Below are positions 22,805 to 33,242 of a stretch of DNA of 64,000 bases, one piece after another. Under the pieces are notes generated by a model. That model made no database searches. It was not told the origin of the DNA and was given only the letters and a program-made list of their open reading frames with translations. A program made the translations under genes and the position numbers. The DNA is taken from NCBI GenBank assembly GCA_037042915.1, contig CM073200.1, forward strand, positions 2,662,832-2,726,831, in the 5' to 3' direction. The DNA is from Auricularia sp. M13. Lineage: Eukaryota; Basidiomycota; Agaricomycetes; Auriculariales; Auriculariaceae. Each line of letters begins with the position of its first letter. The first letter of the stretch is position 1.

Positions 22805-24632
22805 ATGACTGACATGGAAGGTCAGACGTGCCTCGCAGACGGCTGCCAGAACAGCGCAAAGCAAGTTTGCCCCGAATGTTCCAAGTGAGGCGGATACTGC
22901 GATCTTCTACGGCTCTTTGACTATAAAATACAGACTCGGTCGCCAGAGCTATTTCTGCTCCCAGGGCAAGTACGATCCCGGTATCAGCACCATATTCTGA
23001 TTGGCTATGCTCATTTAGACTGCTTCAAGAAGTCATGTGCGTCCCGCTAAGCCCTGCGCCTTGCCTGTGTGCATTTAGCAGGAGAATCTGACGCGTCATC
23101 AAGGGCCGACGCACAAGAAAACTCATCCGCCAAAGCCCAAACCGAAGCCCGTGAGCTGCCTGATACTATCGATGATATCCACTGACAGTTTCAAGGCGCC
23201 GCCGCCGGGGATCGACGTGACAAGCACGGAGGCCCATATTGCACGCGCTAAAGACACTCTGGACAAGATACGACAGTATGCTGCAGATGCAGCGAAGGCC
23301 ATTGCGCTCGATCTTACGGATGAGCAAAAGCGCAAATGTGAGCGAAAACTGGCGGGCGGTGCTGGTGTTTGTCGGGTCAACTGGGTGCGACTGCTTCACT
23401 CTCATTGACAGTGTCGACAATCTCATGCGTCACTGGCAGACGAGTGGCAATTTCAAGGACCTCTTGACTCCCAATACGATGATCAAGTTTGAAACGCCTC
23501 GTCTTAGTGAGTTTACTCTCAGCGACCGCCGTACGCTGTGCTAATTAGAATAGTAATCCGAGCCGTCAAGCCTTCAGACGAGGCTTGGATCTACAGTGTC
23601 AAAGGAGACGCTCGCGTTAACAAGTATCAACTCTACGGTCAACCCACAGGCAAGGCCGATGCGATGACATTCGGCAATGGTTACATTCGAGACCGGATCC
23701 CATTACTGGACGGGCGCAGAGGCGGCGACGTGACAAGGACGCGATACGTTTTTGCCCTCACGTACGTGCTTTGTTTCTTATATAACTCTGTAGCTGGGAA
23801 TCACATTGGTATCGCAGGCCAAAAGCGTCGGCGATCCCGAAACCTGAATCCAATGCTATCCCGCGCGTAAAGCGTCTCCCGCCGCACACGCCCCTCCCTC
23901 ACGAAGATGACGTATACATCGGCAACATTGCGTTTGAGATCGAGCCCATAGCAGACGTCGTCGGTGGCAGGGGTTACAATATGGCTTTCGGCGGCAGCGA
24001 CCCGCAGCCTCTTCGCATCCCCGCAAATGACATATTTCACTGGCCGGATGCGGATTCTCCGCATGTTAGGCAAGAACTGGATGGATGGGCAGCACTATTT
24101 TTCTATGAGATTGCACCTCAGTACGTGTTCTCACCTCAGCTCATGTACCCAACTTGATGCTTTCGAAGGTATTGGGGTCAAGGTCTCATGAACGAGGCAA
24201 TGCTCGCCATCTCGGATTTTGTCTTTTTCGAACTTGGTCTTGGTCACGTATGTAACCTAACCTAACATCGCTGTTTCTGAACATTGCCCGTAGATTGCGA
24301 TAGATCCACAGGTGGCCAACACAGCGTCGATCTCGCTCGCGAAGAAGTTCCCTGACATGGAATACGCGTCGACCATCACCTGCAGGTCCAACTTCAGCAT
24401 CAGGCAGCACGTCTTCTCCGCGTCTCGGGCAGACTACCTGAAGCGCTTCGGGCCGCCGCCAGTGACACCCGCAGGCAAGAAGGGGTGCTCATACTGCTAT
24501 AACCCACGGGCGGTTGTACGCGGGGAGGGTGAGACGTGTCCTGGCTGTAAGAAGAGGTGGTACTGCAGCCTGGAATGCCGCGCCGCGGATTGGGAGATCG
24601 CGGAAGGCCATGGGGTGAGGTGTCGCGCTTGA
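22805..24632 (+). CDS. zf-C6H2 / GNAT acetyltransferase / MYND fusion protein, copy 1
   Basis: Nine exons (22805-22884, 22934-22965, 23019-23036, 23104-23384, 23458-23506, 23554-23761, 23818-24120, 24169-24247, 24294-24632) give 462 aa. Residues 3-50 form a MetAP1-type zinc finger (C-x4-C, CPEC, YFCSQDCFKKSW, H-x3-H). A helical linker follows (ARAKDTLDKIRQYAADAAK). Residues about 145-390 form a RimJ-like GNAT domain (FETPRLIIRAVKPSDEAW, VYIGNIAF, and the acetyl-CoA loop YWGQGLMNEA). The C-terminus is a MYND finger (CSYC, CPGCKKRWYCSLEC, HGVRC). It may be an N-acetyltransferase recruited by its fingers, perhaps at ribosomes because the first finger resembles that of methionine aminopeptidase; this is inference. 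Intron 22966-23018 uses a GC donor (CAGG|GCAAGT). A paralogue lies at 33.2-35.1 kb. Confidence 0.88.
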
Positions 24633-24805
24633 TCGTGCTTTGTGTTGCTTTCGTCGTGTTCAAATATCAAAGTGGAACTTCTTGATTCTTGTTTTCATGC
24701 CACATTTTGTACAGGACAGGGTCTTACATCTGTGAACTTGCCGAACCACGAGCGCGCTGACCGGTCCGGATGCAACACGCCTTTTCCTTCCGCTCTACGC
24801 ACACG

Positions 24806-26543
24806 ATGAGCGCCGCAGCACCAGCGCCGACGCGTCTTCATATATCAGGGCTTACGCCAGCAATATCTGCCAAGGATATCCAGACCAAATTATCGTCGTT
24901 TGGCACCGTACGCGCCCTGGACGGGATCGGAGCCAAGGACGGGAACGGTGCGCGCTCGCGAGCCTGCGCTCGACATTGAGCTCACTCAATATGCCAGGCG
25001 ACCCGAGGAAATTTGCATATGCCACGCTTGAAGCGCCGCCTACCCAGGTTACGCGCTGTACGCATTGCGTCTGTGATCCTACCTGCGACCTGCTCATTGC
25101 GCGCAGGTGTCACGGCGCTCAGCGGCACCACCTGGAAGGGCGCCCGCCTGCGCATCGCGCCCGCCAAACCCGACTTTTCGCAGCGCTGGCTGAAGGAGAA
25201 GGAAGAGAACGAGCAAGAGCTCCTCGAGCCGCCCAAGAAAAAGCGCAAACGCGTCCGCGCGCAGGGGCACGAAGCGGCCGACATGGAGCCCGTCACGCTC
25301 GAGAACTATGAGAAGCACCGTGTACGCGGGAATTCTCACTCGTGCGAAGTCATGTCTTACCCGGTTTGCAGGGATGGTACAAGACGCCGCTCGGGCATTT
25401 GATTCATCCCATGCGCATGCGGCCCACACACCCTGTCCCGAAGCCTGCGCCCGTTGTAGCAGTGGGTTCTTCTACGGGCAAGGCGAAAAAGAAGAAGAAC
25501 AAGGTTAAGCCGTTGCTTGTGCGAGCCAGGCGTAAGAAACTCGATCCCTCTCGGTACGGCGCGACGCATCTTGCTGGGCCACTGCTCGAAAACTTGCTCG
25601 TGGCGACATCTTCTTCGCGCTCTCAACCTGTTTTGGACAAAGGTTCGCCACCGCCGAAGAAGGAAAAGAAGGAGAAGAAGAAGAAAGAGCCAGTGCAAGC
25701 CCTGCCTTTGCCCGACGACAGTGCAATGGATGAAGACTTGCCGGTCGCTGCGGTATCGGCCAAGTCGGTACCCGCTCCGTCACAGGGCGTCGATGCGGTG
25801 GCCCAGACGCTGCAGGAAGAGGCTTCGCGCAGTCGGAAGTTGCTCGAATCCATGTTTGAGGGTGGGGACGACTGGCGCGAACTCGACAGCGACTTGGAAG
25901 AACTCGTACAGAACCAGAACAAACCCCGTGGCTCTCCTGATGCCGAAGACGAGGCAGCTGACGAAGTCGAGGATGGCCCAGTACAAGCCATGGACGAAGA
26001 CGACTCGCAATCGGAATCCGGTTCTGAATCGGAGCAAGAGTCCAGCAAGCCAGAGCCCGCGCAGACCCGATCTCTGAAGGAGATGTTCGCGCCGCGCGAA
26101 GAGGAGGGTCAGTCTTTTTGGTTTAAACTTCGCCTACATCCAGCTTACCTTCTTGGACTTCTGCAGCGGGTTTCTCGTTGATGGCGAACCTGGACTTGGA
26201 CTTGGAACTGGATGACGACCTTGGCCTTTCGCTGCAAGCACCAGCACCAGCTCCCGTCACAGTTTCTGCACCCGCCACAGCCCCAGCTGCAGTCGCGCCC
26301 CCACCAGCCAGAATGGACGAATGGCGGATCGACGCAGACGCTCCGGGCATTCGCCCATTGATGTTCGCCATTCCTCCTGCATCCGCTGTCCATGGCTTCT
26401 GGCGCACCGAGACGGACGAACAGATCCGCGCGCGCTGGGAGGAGCGCAAAGTCGCGCTTACCGCGGACTACAAGAAACGCGCCAAGGAGGCCAGGAAGCG
26501 CGAGCATCGTCACCGGGGAGGCTCAGCAGCGGCCCTCGAGTAA
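24806..26543 (+). CDS. Nop8-like nucleolar RNA-binding protein
   Basis: Five exons (24806-24947, 24998-25057, 25107-25321, 25372-26107, 26167-26543) give 509 aa. I chose the ATG at 24806 because RRM-type sequence starts right after it; an in-frame ATG lies 36 bp upstream. Order: RRM (residues about 8-85, RLHISGLTP and KFAYATLE), then SGTTWKGARLRIAPAKPDF typical of Nop8/NOL8, a Lys/Glu-rich nuclear region (PPKKKRKR, KKEKKEKKKKEP), an acidic region (about 270-360), SLKEMFAPREEEAGFSLM, and a basic C-terminal helix (FWRTETDEQIRARWEERKV). Nop8 proteins work in 60S ribosome biogenesis. The last 135 bp of this gene recur in broken form 1.6 kb downstream. Confidence 0.88.
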
Positions 26544-26781
26544 TATTTTGCTTCTTCTACAACAGCATAGCATACATGGCTGGATTTTTTCAACCCGATA
26601 CTAGTCTCCTTCGCAGACTTTGACGTTCGAAGATAATTGTTCGAAGTAGAGTCTGCATTAAACGCGCCCACCTAATCGAGAGCATTACATACTTACTGCA
26701 AATTCATCGATTCTTGCAGCCACTGGCAAATCCCGAACCCGACTTGCCTCAGACTTCCGCCAGCCTGCTCTGTGTCCCGAA

Positions 26782-27792
26782 ATGCCTGACAATGTTGGTA
26801 GCAGTATTACTGCTGATAGCAGTATGTTATGTATCACGCACCGGCTATACTGTCTGCTCACCGATGAATCAGAGGAAGCGGATGGTTATCGCTGGAGTTC
26901 GACCGACTGGAGGCCCTGCGACATTCATGAACTCAACGAGTTTCACACGTCTTCTTGGGGCGATCCTGGTGTTGCAAAGCTCCGGAATGCCCTGCCAGGC
27001 ACAGTCCTTCAAATTGTGCCTCCCCGTATCGCTATGAGTTGGTCGATAGGCGCCGCCACTCGCGGTCAACTCTACCTACGTGACGAAATTGTGCTCATCG
27101 CAGATCGCGTGTACAACAGCTTCGTTGCCGGCGCCCCGGGAGTTCTCCTTACAGGTCAACCGGGTTCAGGTACGCTTGCGTCAGAGCTGATATAAGTACG
27201 ACAATACTGAGTGTTGTCAGGCAAATCGTTCTCGTTACTGTTCATCTTGTTACGTTGCCTCGCCCTCAAACAACCCGTCATGTTTTCCAGCAACGGCGTT
27301 ACGCACCTATTCACTAGCGCAGGCGTTCATGTCTGCAAGACTGCTATGCTCGACTACCTCTGTATTCCCTATAAGGACGACAGCGCATCTGCTCGCATAT
27401 GGTCGCTCATAAACCCCAACGGCAGGCGTGTTGAGCCGCAGGCGGCCCTTATCAGCGACATAGTTTTCCCCGTCTATGCCGCATCTTCTCCGCATGAAGA
27501 TGGGTACCAGAACTGGCTCGCTAAGAGCACTCCGAGACGTTTCATCATGGAAACTTGGTCTCTGAAAGACCTTCAGAAATGGTGCGCCCTCCGATAGACG
27601 TAGCCTCGAATGCTTTCTTATGGTCACAGCATGCCATTACACCAGAGCCTGCGTTCGATCACAGACGCCGAGGTTGCCTCATGCTGGGAGAAAACCGGAA
27701 AGTGTCCCCGGGATATTCAGCAGTACATCGAGTCGCCGATCGTCTATAAAGAACGACGCGATGCCGCCTTGCAAGCATTCAATCCCCAATAG
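26782..27792 (+). CDS. P-loop NTPase of an accessory, crinkler-like family
   Basis: Three exons (26782-27169, 27221-27581, 27630-27792) give 303 aa. The intron at 27170-27220 splits the Walker A motif, GQPGSG|KS, followed by FSLLFILLRCLALKQPVMFSS. A later segment reads EVASCWEKTGKCPRDIQQYIESPIVYKERRD. Agaricomycete genomes carry many such single P-loop proteins, often annotated as crinkler-like; I recall the pattern and cannot check it. No catalytic domain beyond the P-loop is visible. A coding-looking stretch downstream (about 27870-28062, VENAAVLEMLQDRLENFQLK) may be a lost or unspliced C-terminal exon, so the gene may be longer or decaying. Confidence 0.6.
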
Positions 27793-28394
27793 TGATCCAA
27801 ACCCTCGTCTCTGATACCGCGCTCGGTACCGCACCGCAACAAATGCCCATCCGCACCGACTATGCACCATCCAGCGCGTTTCTCCTGCTACTGCAGACAC
27901 GATTACCGATGATGAGTCCAGAGTCGATGTCGAGAATGCCGCGGTGCTGGAGATGCTGCAGGACCGATTGGAAAATTTCCAGCTTAAGGACGTCATGCGC
28001 CTTTTCCAGGCCCTCTCAGCGGCCCCGGAGAGCTCGAGTCTCGCACGTTGGGCCTTGGAGACGAGACGGACGAACAGATCCGCGCGCTGGTAGGAGCGCA
28101 AAGTCGCGCCTCCCGCGGACTACAAGAAACGGGCCAAGGAGGCCAGGAAGCGCCGGCACCGTCGTGGGGGAGGCGCAGCTGCAGATCTCGAGTAGCTCAG
28201 AGTACGTATAGTAATCCATCTCGCACTTCAATTACTGTAACCTGTGCTGCATTGCACGCCGAGAACCTCGAGATGGCGATGATCATACGAAAAGGACATG
28301 TTGACATGCGAATATGGTACATAAGGATAGAGAAAACAGACATATGAATGCTCAGCAGAACAGGGACATGACAGTACAACCACGAAAGAGCAAA
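27793..28394. other. Decayed region between the P-loop NTPase and ADIP-type genes
   Basis: Its first part reads like a C-terminal exon of the upstream NTPase, then runs directly into the Nop8 fragment listed below. The remainder (28196-28394) is the 3' flank of the ADIP-type gene and shows nothing recognisable. Confidence 0.5.
28063..28195 (+). pseudogene. Truncated duplicate of the Nop8 C-terminus
   Basis: This stretch aligns base for base with 26409-26543, the last 135 bp of the Nop8-like gene, including its final ctcgagta(a/g) stop region. It lacks 2 bp after agatccgcgcg, which shifts the frame, and a G-to-T change turns the following GAG into TAG in that register. Only the 3' end was copied, with no RRM and no promoter. 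Divergence is moderate, so the copy is not recent. Confidence 0.85.
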
Positions 28395-31300
28395 TTACCT
28401 CCATACCGATGGTCCGGTGACGGGGACGCGCTTGGCTTCCATAGTTTTCGCAGGCACGACGCGTGCTGCAGCAGATTTCGTCGTCGCAGGTTTGGATGTG
28501 GTAGCGGTACCGACCGGCGAAACGCGCTTCGTCGGCGCTGTCGCCGTCGTGGCTGGCGGAACGGGCGATATCCGTTTGGCGGTCGCGGCGGGAGGAGGCG
28601 AGATACGCTTTGTCGCGGTAGCTGCTGACGCAGGCGCGGGCGCAGCCACGCGCTTTGCAGCAGCTGTTTTAGCGGGTGCTACAGCAGGGGCAGGTTTCTC
28701 CTTCGCCTTCATCTTGCGCGGCGACAGCGGGACGCGCGGTTTCGCAGCCGGCGCGAGCTTGCTTGGGCCCGGCACAGGCGCGGCGGGCGGGGCGCCGCGC
28801 GGCCGCTTGTTCTCCTTGTTGGCGCCCGCGGTGCCCTTGACGATCCGCAGGTCCTCGTCGGACGAGTCTGCGAGTGTCGGGCGGGAGGGAGGCCGCGCCG
28901 ATTGCGCGACGGACGGCTCAGGCGACGGACTGGACGGGCGCGAGACGGCCGCCTCGAGCTCCTTGGCGAAGTCGAAGCTGACGAGCGGGCCCGAGGTGGG
29001 CGGGAATGACGTCCGGGCGGCGACGGAGCGCTGGCCGGACGCGCCGAGCTTGAGCTCCTGCGCGAGGCTCGTGGGCATCGGCGGGAATGATATTCGCGTG
29101 GGAGAGCGCTGCGCCGAGGGCAGCGCGGGAAACATCTCGTCCTGCTCGTCCTGCTCCGGGCGTCCGCGCTCTTCCTCCGATACGTAGTCGTCCTCATTCT
29201 CGTTCTCGTTCTCGGCCTCGGGCACACCTTCCATCATAGAGCTATCGTCCGCGAGCATCATGATGCGGCTCAGCGGGCTGGGTCGCGCAGGCGAGAATGC
29301 ATGCTTGACGCCTCTTCGAGGGAAAACGCCCGCACGTCCGGGTGTCTCGAGTAACGGTGAGGCCGAGAGTCGCCGTTGATGCCTAGGCGGGCTTTTGCGC
29401 TTCAGCGGCGATGTGGGCCCACCGACTGCAAAGGAGACGCGTTTCTGGTGCGGGGGACTGAAGCTCTTGCGTGGACTCTTGGCCTTTGTAGGCAATGGCG
29501 CCTCCTCGACAGCCTCTGCGTCACCTGGTGGCTGCTCTGAAGGGATTTGCGGGCGTAGTAGCGCTTCGAGCGACGAAGAGGGAAAGGGCTTGCTGGCAGG
29601 AAGAGGAACTGGAGTAGGCTTCGATGCGCCTGCCCGTGTGGGCGAGCCGCCTGCAGGTACCGGCGTAGGCGGCAGCTCGGCTAAGATTTGCTGCACCTGC
29701 CATGACCGCTTCTCTTCAAGGAATGCAAGTCGTTGGGCCTGCGCCGAAGCTCGTTAGTCGAGCATACGGTTTATACGTTTATACAGGAAACTGACCTCCA
29801 GTTCCGCCCTTTGGCGTCCGAGTAACACCGCTGACTCGGTGAATTTGCGTCGCTCTTCGTCTAGCTGTGCCTGTTGCTCTTCTAGACGTTCTTGCAGCTC
29901 GTCGCGACCTGCTGCGCCGGTGATATCGCTAGCAAAGGTGTTAGGGGCGCGATACAAGGATGAAGTGCCTACGCACAAGCTCATTTCAGCCTCGCCTTGT
30001 GACGCCTTGCCCGTGAAGTTCTCATCCGATGCAAAACGGTCGAACAGTGCTTGAGACTGAGCAGCAAACGTTGCGCTCTCTGCTTTAGCTTGTTCTAAGG
30101 AATCTCTGTGTAAGCAAAGATAAAGTGCGCCACAAGGAGCAGCAGCAGACGATAGAGATTGGTGTCGCCTTCACTGCGCTACCTCCCTGGCGAAGCTGCG
30201 AATTCACTCACCCAGTTCCGCCGTTAATTTGTCTATAACGCCTTGCATTCGCTCGACGTTTGCTTGAAGCTTTTCAGTAGCTTCTCGGTCTTGCGCTGTC
30301 GGAGGTGCAGAAGCGGCGCTGATATCGCTGGCAAGCTGCGTGAGAGCGTCGCGAAGGTCATTGGTCATCGAGGTGAGCTTGGCATGGGCATTATGAGCGT
30401 TTGAAAGCGTTGAGGTCGGAGGGCTGAACACTTCTGCGGCGGTCAGAGCGGGCTGCAGCACCATGAGAATGATTTCGGTCGTTGGATCATCTGTGAGCTG
30501 CTCACCAGTTCTACTGGTGTGGCATCTGGACCCAGACGTAACGCAGCAGCGTCTTGCGTCAAGCCTTGCAAGCGATTAGCAGCTGCAAGCAACACTTCGC
30601 GCAGCTCGTCGTTCTCTGTCATGAGCTGTTGCCTTGCGGCTTCCGCGTTCTTAAGCGAGGTCTCCAGGACTCCAGCGCCGCCTCCAACGCTGGTGCCATC
30701 GAGCACAACCGCGTTTGCAGCTTGGCCAGTTGAGAAGTAAAAGCCAGCAGTCGCTCCTCCGAGGTGGAGCTGAGCGTCGGAGACCTTGGTGAAGCGGTCT
30801 GAAAAAGTCTGCTTGTCCTTCTCTAAGCGCCTGAGCTCCTGTTGGGACGTGGTGCGGAGGTACTGCAGAGACGTCCGCGTCCTTGATAAATCTGCGAGGG
30901 CGGCTTTCTTCTGGCTTTCGACGGTAGCCAGTTCACGCTGCACAACTCTAAAAGACGCAGAGTATACGTTAGCTCAGTATCTCGAGTATATTTTCCACGT
31001 ACGCCAGACGTGCTTTGAATCGTTGCGTGTCCTGTTCAGCTCGCGCGGTCTTCTCCAGTTGCGTGCGATGTAACGACAGCAGACGCTCGTGGTCATAGGA
31101 CAGGTTGCGATATTTCGTCGTAAGGTCCTCGGTCCTGGAAACATCATTCTGCGGCAGAAATTGCTGAGTTTGCCTGCTTTTCTACCTTGCCAACCACTCA
31201 CTGCGCGCTGGCTCAACAGTCCCATAATGCACTTGACAACGGTCTTCGCGCTGCCAGAGTCCAGCCCAGACAGGTCCAGGCCGTCTCCGTGGGCAAATCC

Positions 31301-31570
31301 ATGCGCCAAAAGCTGCGCGTTCACATAGGCGAGGCCGCCGCCGTCGCTGCCGACATCGGACTCGAACGTGGCGTCGTTTAAAGATGGGTCGATATGCGGT
31401 GGAGACCCCAGGGATGAACTGGCAAGGTCGTAGGCCCAGCGCACTATCTTGCGGGCGGGCGTAGCGCTGGCCATGATGCGAGGGCGGCCACTCGGGGTAA
31501 GGTACGGGTTTAACCGAGGCGCGGTTCGCGGCGCGTCACGTGCTGGCTGCTTCCGGACTTCACTTGCCAT
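28395..31570 (-). CDS. ADIP-type coiled-coil protein (afadin/alpha-actinin-binding family)
   Basis: Six exons (31202-31570, 31003-31148, 30506-30947, 30212-30452, 29796-30103, 28395-29738) give 949 aa. The N-terminal third (YVNAQLLAHGFAHGDGLDLS .. TVVKCIMGLLSQR .. EDLTTKYRNLSYDHERLLSL) matches the ADIP domain found in animal SSX2IP and fungal Msd1/TINA-type spindle-pole proteins. A long coiled coil follows (residues about 125-560). The last 400 residues are low-complexity Pro/Ser/Ala/Lys with SPRKSFSPP and KRVSP repeats that look like Cdk-type phosphosites. A role in anchoring microtubules at the spindle pole is inferred from the family. Intron 30104-30211 (108 bp) is unusually long, and its acceptor was chosen by phase. 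The start codon is only 20 bp from that of the divergent amidohydrolase. Confidence 0.82.
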
Positions 31571-31590
31571 CAACCTCCACATCTTGTCCC
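31571..31590. promoter_or_regulatory. 20-bp gap between two divergent start codons
   Basis: The ADIP-type gene (minus) begins at 31570 and the amidohydrolase (plus) at 31591. The promoters must therefore lie inside the opposite gene, or the 5' UTRs overlap. The next in-frame ATG of the ADIP-type frame is near 31474, which would still leave a very short gap. Confidence 0.7.
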
Positions 31591-33091
31591 ATGGGAATTG
31601 ACGACTTGCTCTTGGATAACGTCGTCCTTGCAGACGGGACACAAGCGTCTGTCGTGTGCAATGCTGGAAGAGTTCAGGAGGTCGGACACGCGGCCCAGTT
31701 TACGAAAACGCGTGCATTTCATCGTCGAATCGACGGCGAGGGCGGCTTGCTGATTCCTTCGTGAAATCCACCGTCTTCTGAAACAATTGAGCCTACTTAC
31801 TGTGTCAAGGCTGTGCCACTCCCATGTTCATCTGGACAAGTGTCATATCCTCGACTCGTGTCCGTTGGTTGACGGGTAAGCACCGATTCCTCGCTCTTTC
31901 GCTGGCGCCATTTTCAAGATGGACAGATCATTTCAAGAGGCTCTCAAAGTCACGGGCCTGGCAAAGGCGCAGTTTACCGATACAGATCTTCTACAGCGAG
32001 GCAGGAAACTTATCCAGGACAGTATCAAGTTCGGCGTCACGAGCATGCGTGCTCATGTAGAAGTGGACGACATGGCCGAATTCAAGTGCTTATCCGCAGG
32101 CCTCGCGCTTTCAAATGAGTTCATAACCGTCTGCGACGTACAGATAGCAGGTCAGTCACTCGTAACCTCTGTGTAACTGATGAGCTGACCTGGGTTTATA
32201 GTTTTTGCTCAAGAACCTATGATCGGCAGTCGGAATGCCGAGCTGCTTCGTGCTGCTTGCGCGTTCTCGGGTGTCTCTGCAGTCGGCTCTGCACCCTACG
32301 TCGAGCCCAGCGATGAGTTGGCGCTGGACAACGTCGACCTCGTTATCGAGCTCGCGCTCTCTCACCGGCTTCATCTGGACTTTCATCTCGACTACAACCT
32401 GTCCTCTGGCGGAAGCGTACCTCTGATATACGCTGTCATACGCAAGTTGCACGAGGCGCAGTGGACTGTCCGCAACCCGGGGAAATGCATCGCCATCGGC
32501 CATGCAACGCGTCTTTCGCTCTTCAGTCACGAGCAATGGAGAGAGCTGAAGAACGAGATCGGCGATCTGCCGCTCACTTTCATTGGCCTCCCTCAAAGCG
32601 ATGTGTACATGATGGGACGAGACGTTGGCGGTAGCCGGCCAAGGGGAACGCTGAATGTCGTGGAGATCGTGCAGCAATTCGGCATCAACGCCGCCCTGTC
32701 CGTGAACAATGTTGCCAACGCTTTCACCCCGCAAGGGAACGGAGATCCATTGTTCCTGTGCCCACTTGGCGTCGCGCTGTATCAAATGGCCACGCCGGAC
32801 GCCTGTCGAATACTGCTTGTGCGTCAGCACTTTGACTGAATGGCCGATACAGACTGATTCAGCCAACCTCAGGAAGCCGTCAGTACGCGATCGAGACGAG
32901 CGATTGACATGGAGAACGCAGATGGCGAGGATGTCAGTCTCCAGGTTGTACCGGGCATGCGCGCCGACCTCCTGCTTCTCCACAGCAACCGAAGCGTTCA
33001 GTCCGCGGCTCTCAGCCCGAGTGAAAGTAGGACGACCATCGGCTCAGGAAAGGTAGTTGCCCAGAGGCGCTTAGCCGAATGGATAGCTTAG
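31591..33091 (+). CDS. Amidohydrolase, cytosine-deaminase-like
   Basis: Five exons (31591-31760, 31810-31875, 31927-32150, 32202-32818, 32873-33091) give 431 aa. Metal-site motifs are in order: LCHSHVHLDKCH (the H-x-H of the TIM barrel), HVEVDD, LHLDFHLDYN, GHATRLSLFSHEQW and a C-terminal SVNNVANAFTPQGNGDP carrying an Asn/Asp metal-site segment. This matches the bacterial CodA-like branch of metal-dependent hydrolases, not yeast FCY1. It would deaminate or hydrolyse a cyclic amide in the cytosol; the true substrate is open. Two junctions (acceptors before 31927 and 32873) were set by phase because nearer AG sites break the frame. Confidence 0.88.
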
Positions 33092-33242
33092 AACAAGGGA
33101 CGGATATGAATTTGCTGCGCCTCCGATTTGGGACGGTGGCCAAATGCGAACTTAGCATAAGAACTCACTAGATGTCAAGCTCTCAAGCTGTAGAGAAAAC
33201 TTTAAGGCCTTTCCTATCCACGCTCACAACATTAAAAACACA

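Noticed and set aside
24252-24266. Telomere-like aacctaacctaac
   Set aside because: Only two units, inside an intron of the GNAT gene; likely chance or branch-site context.
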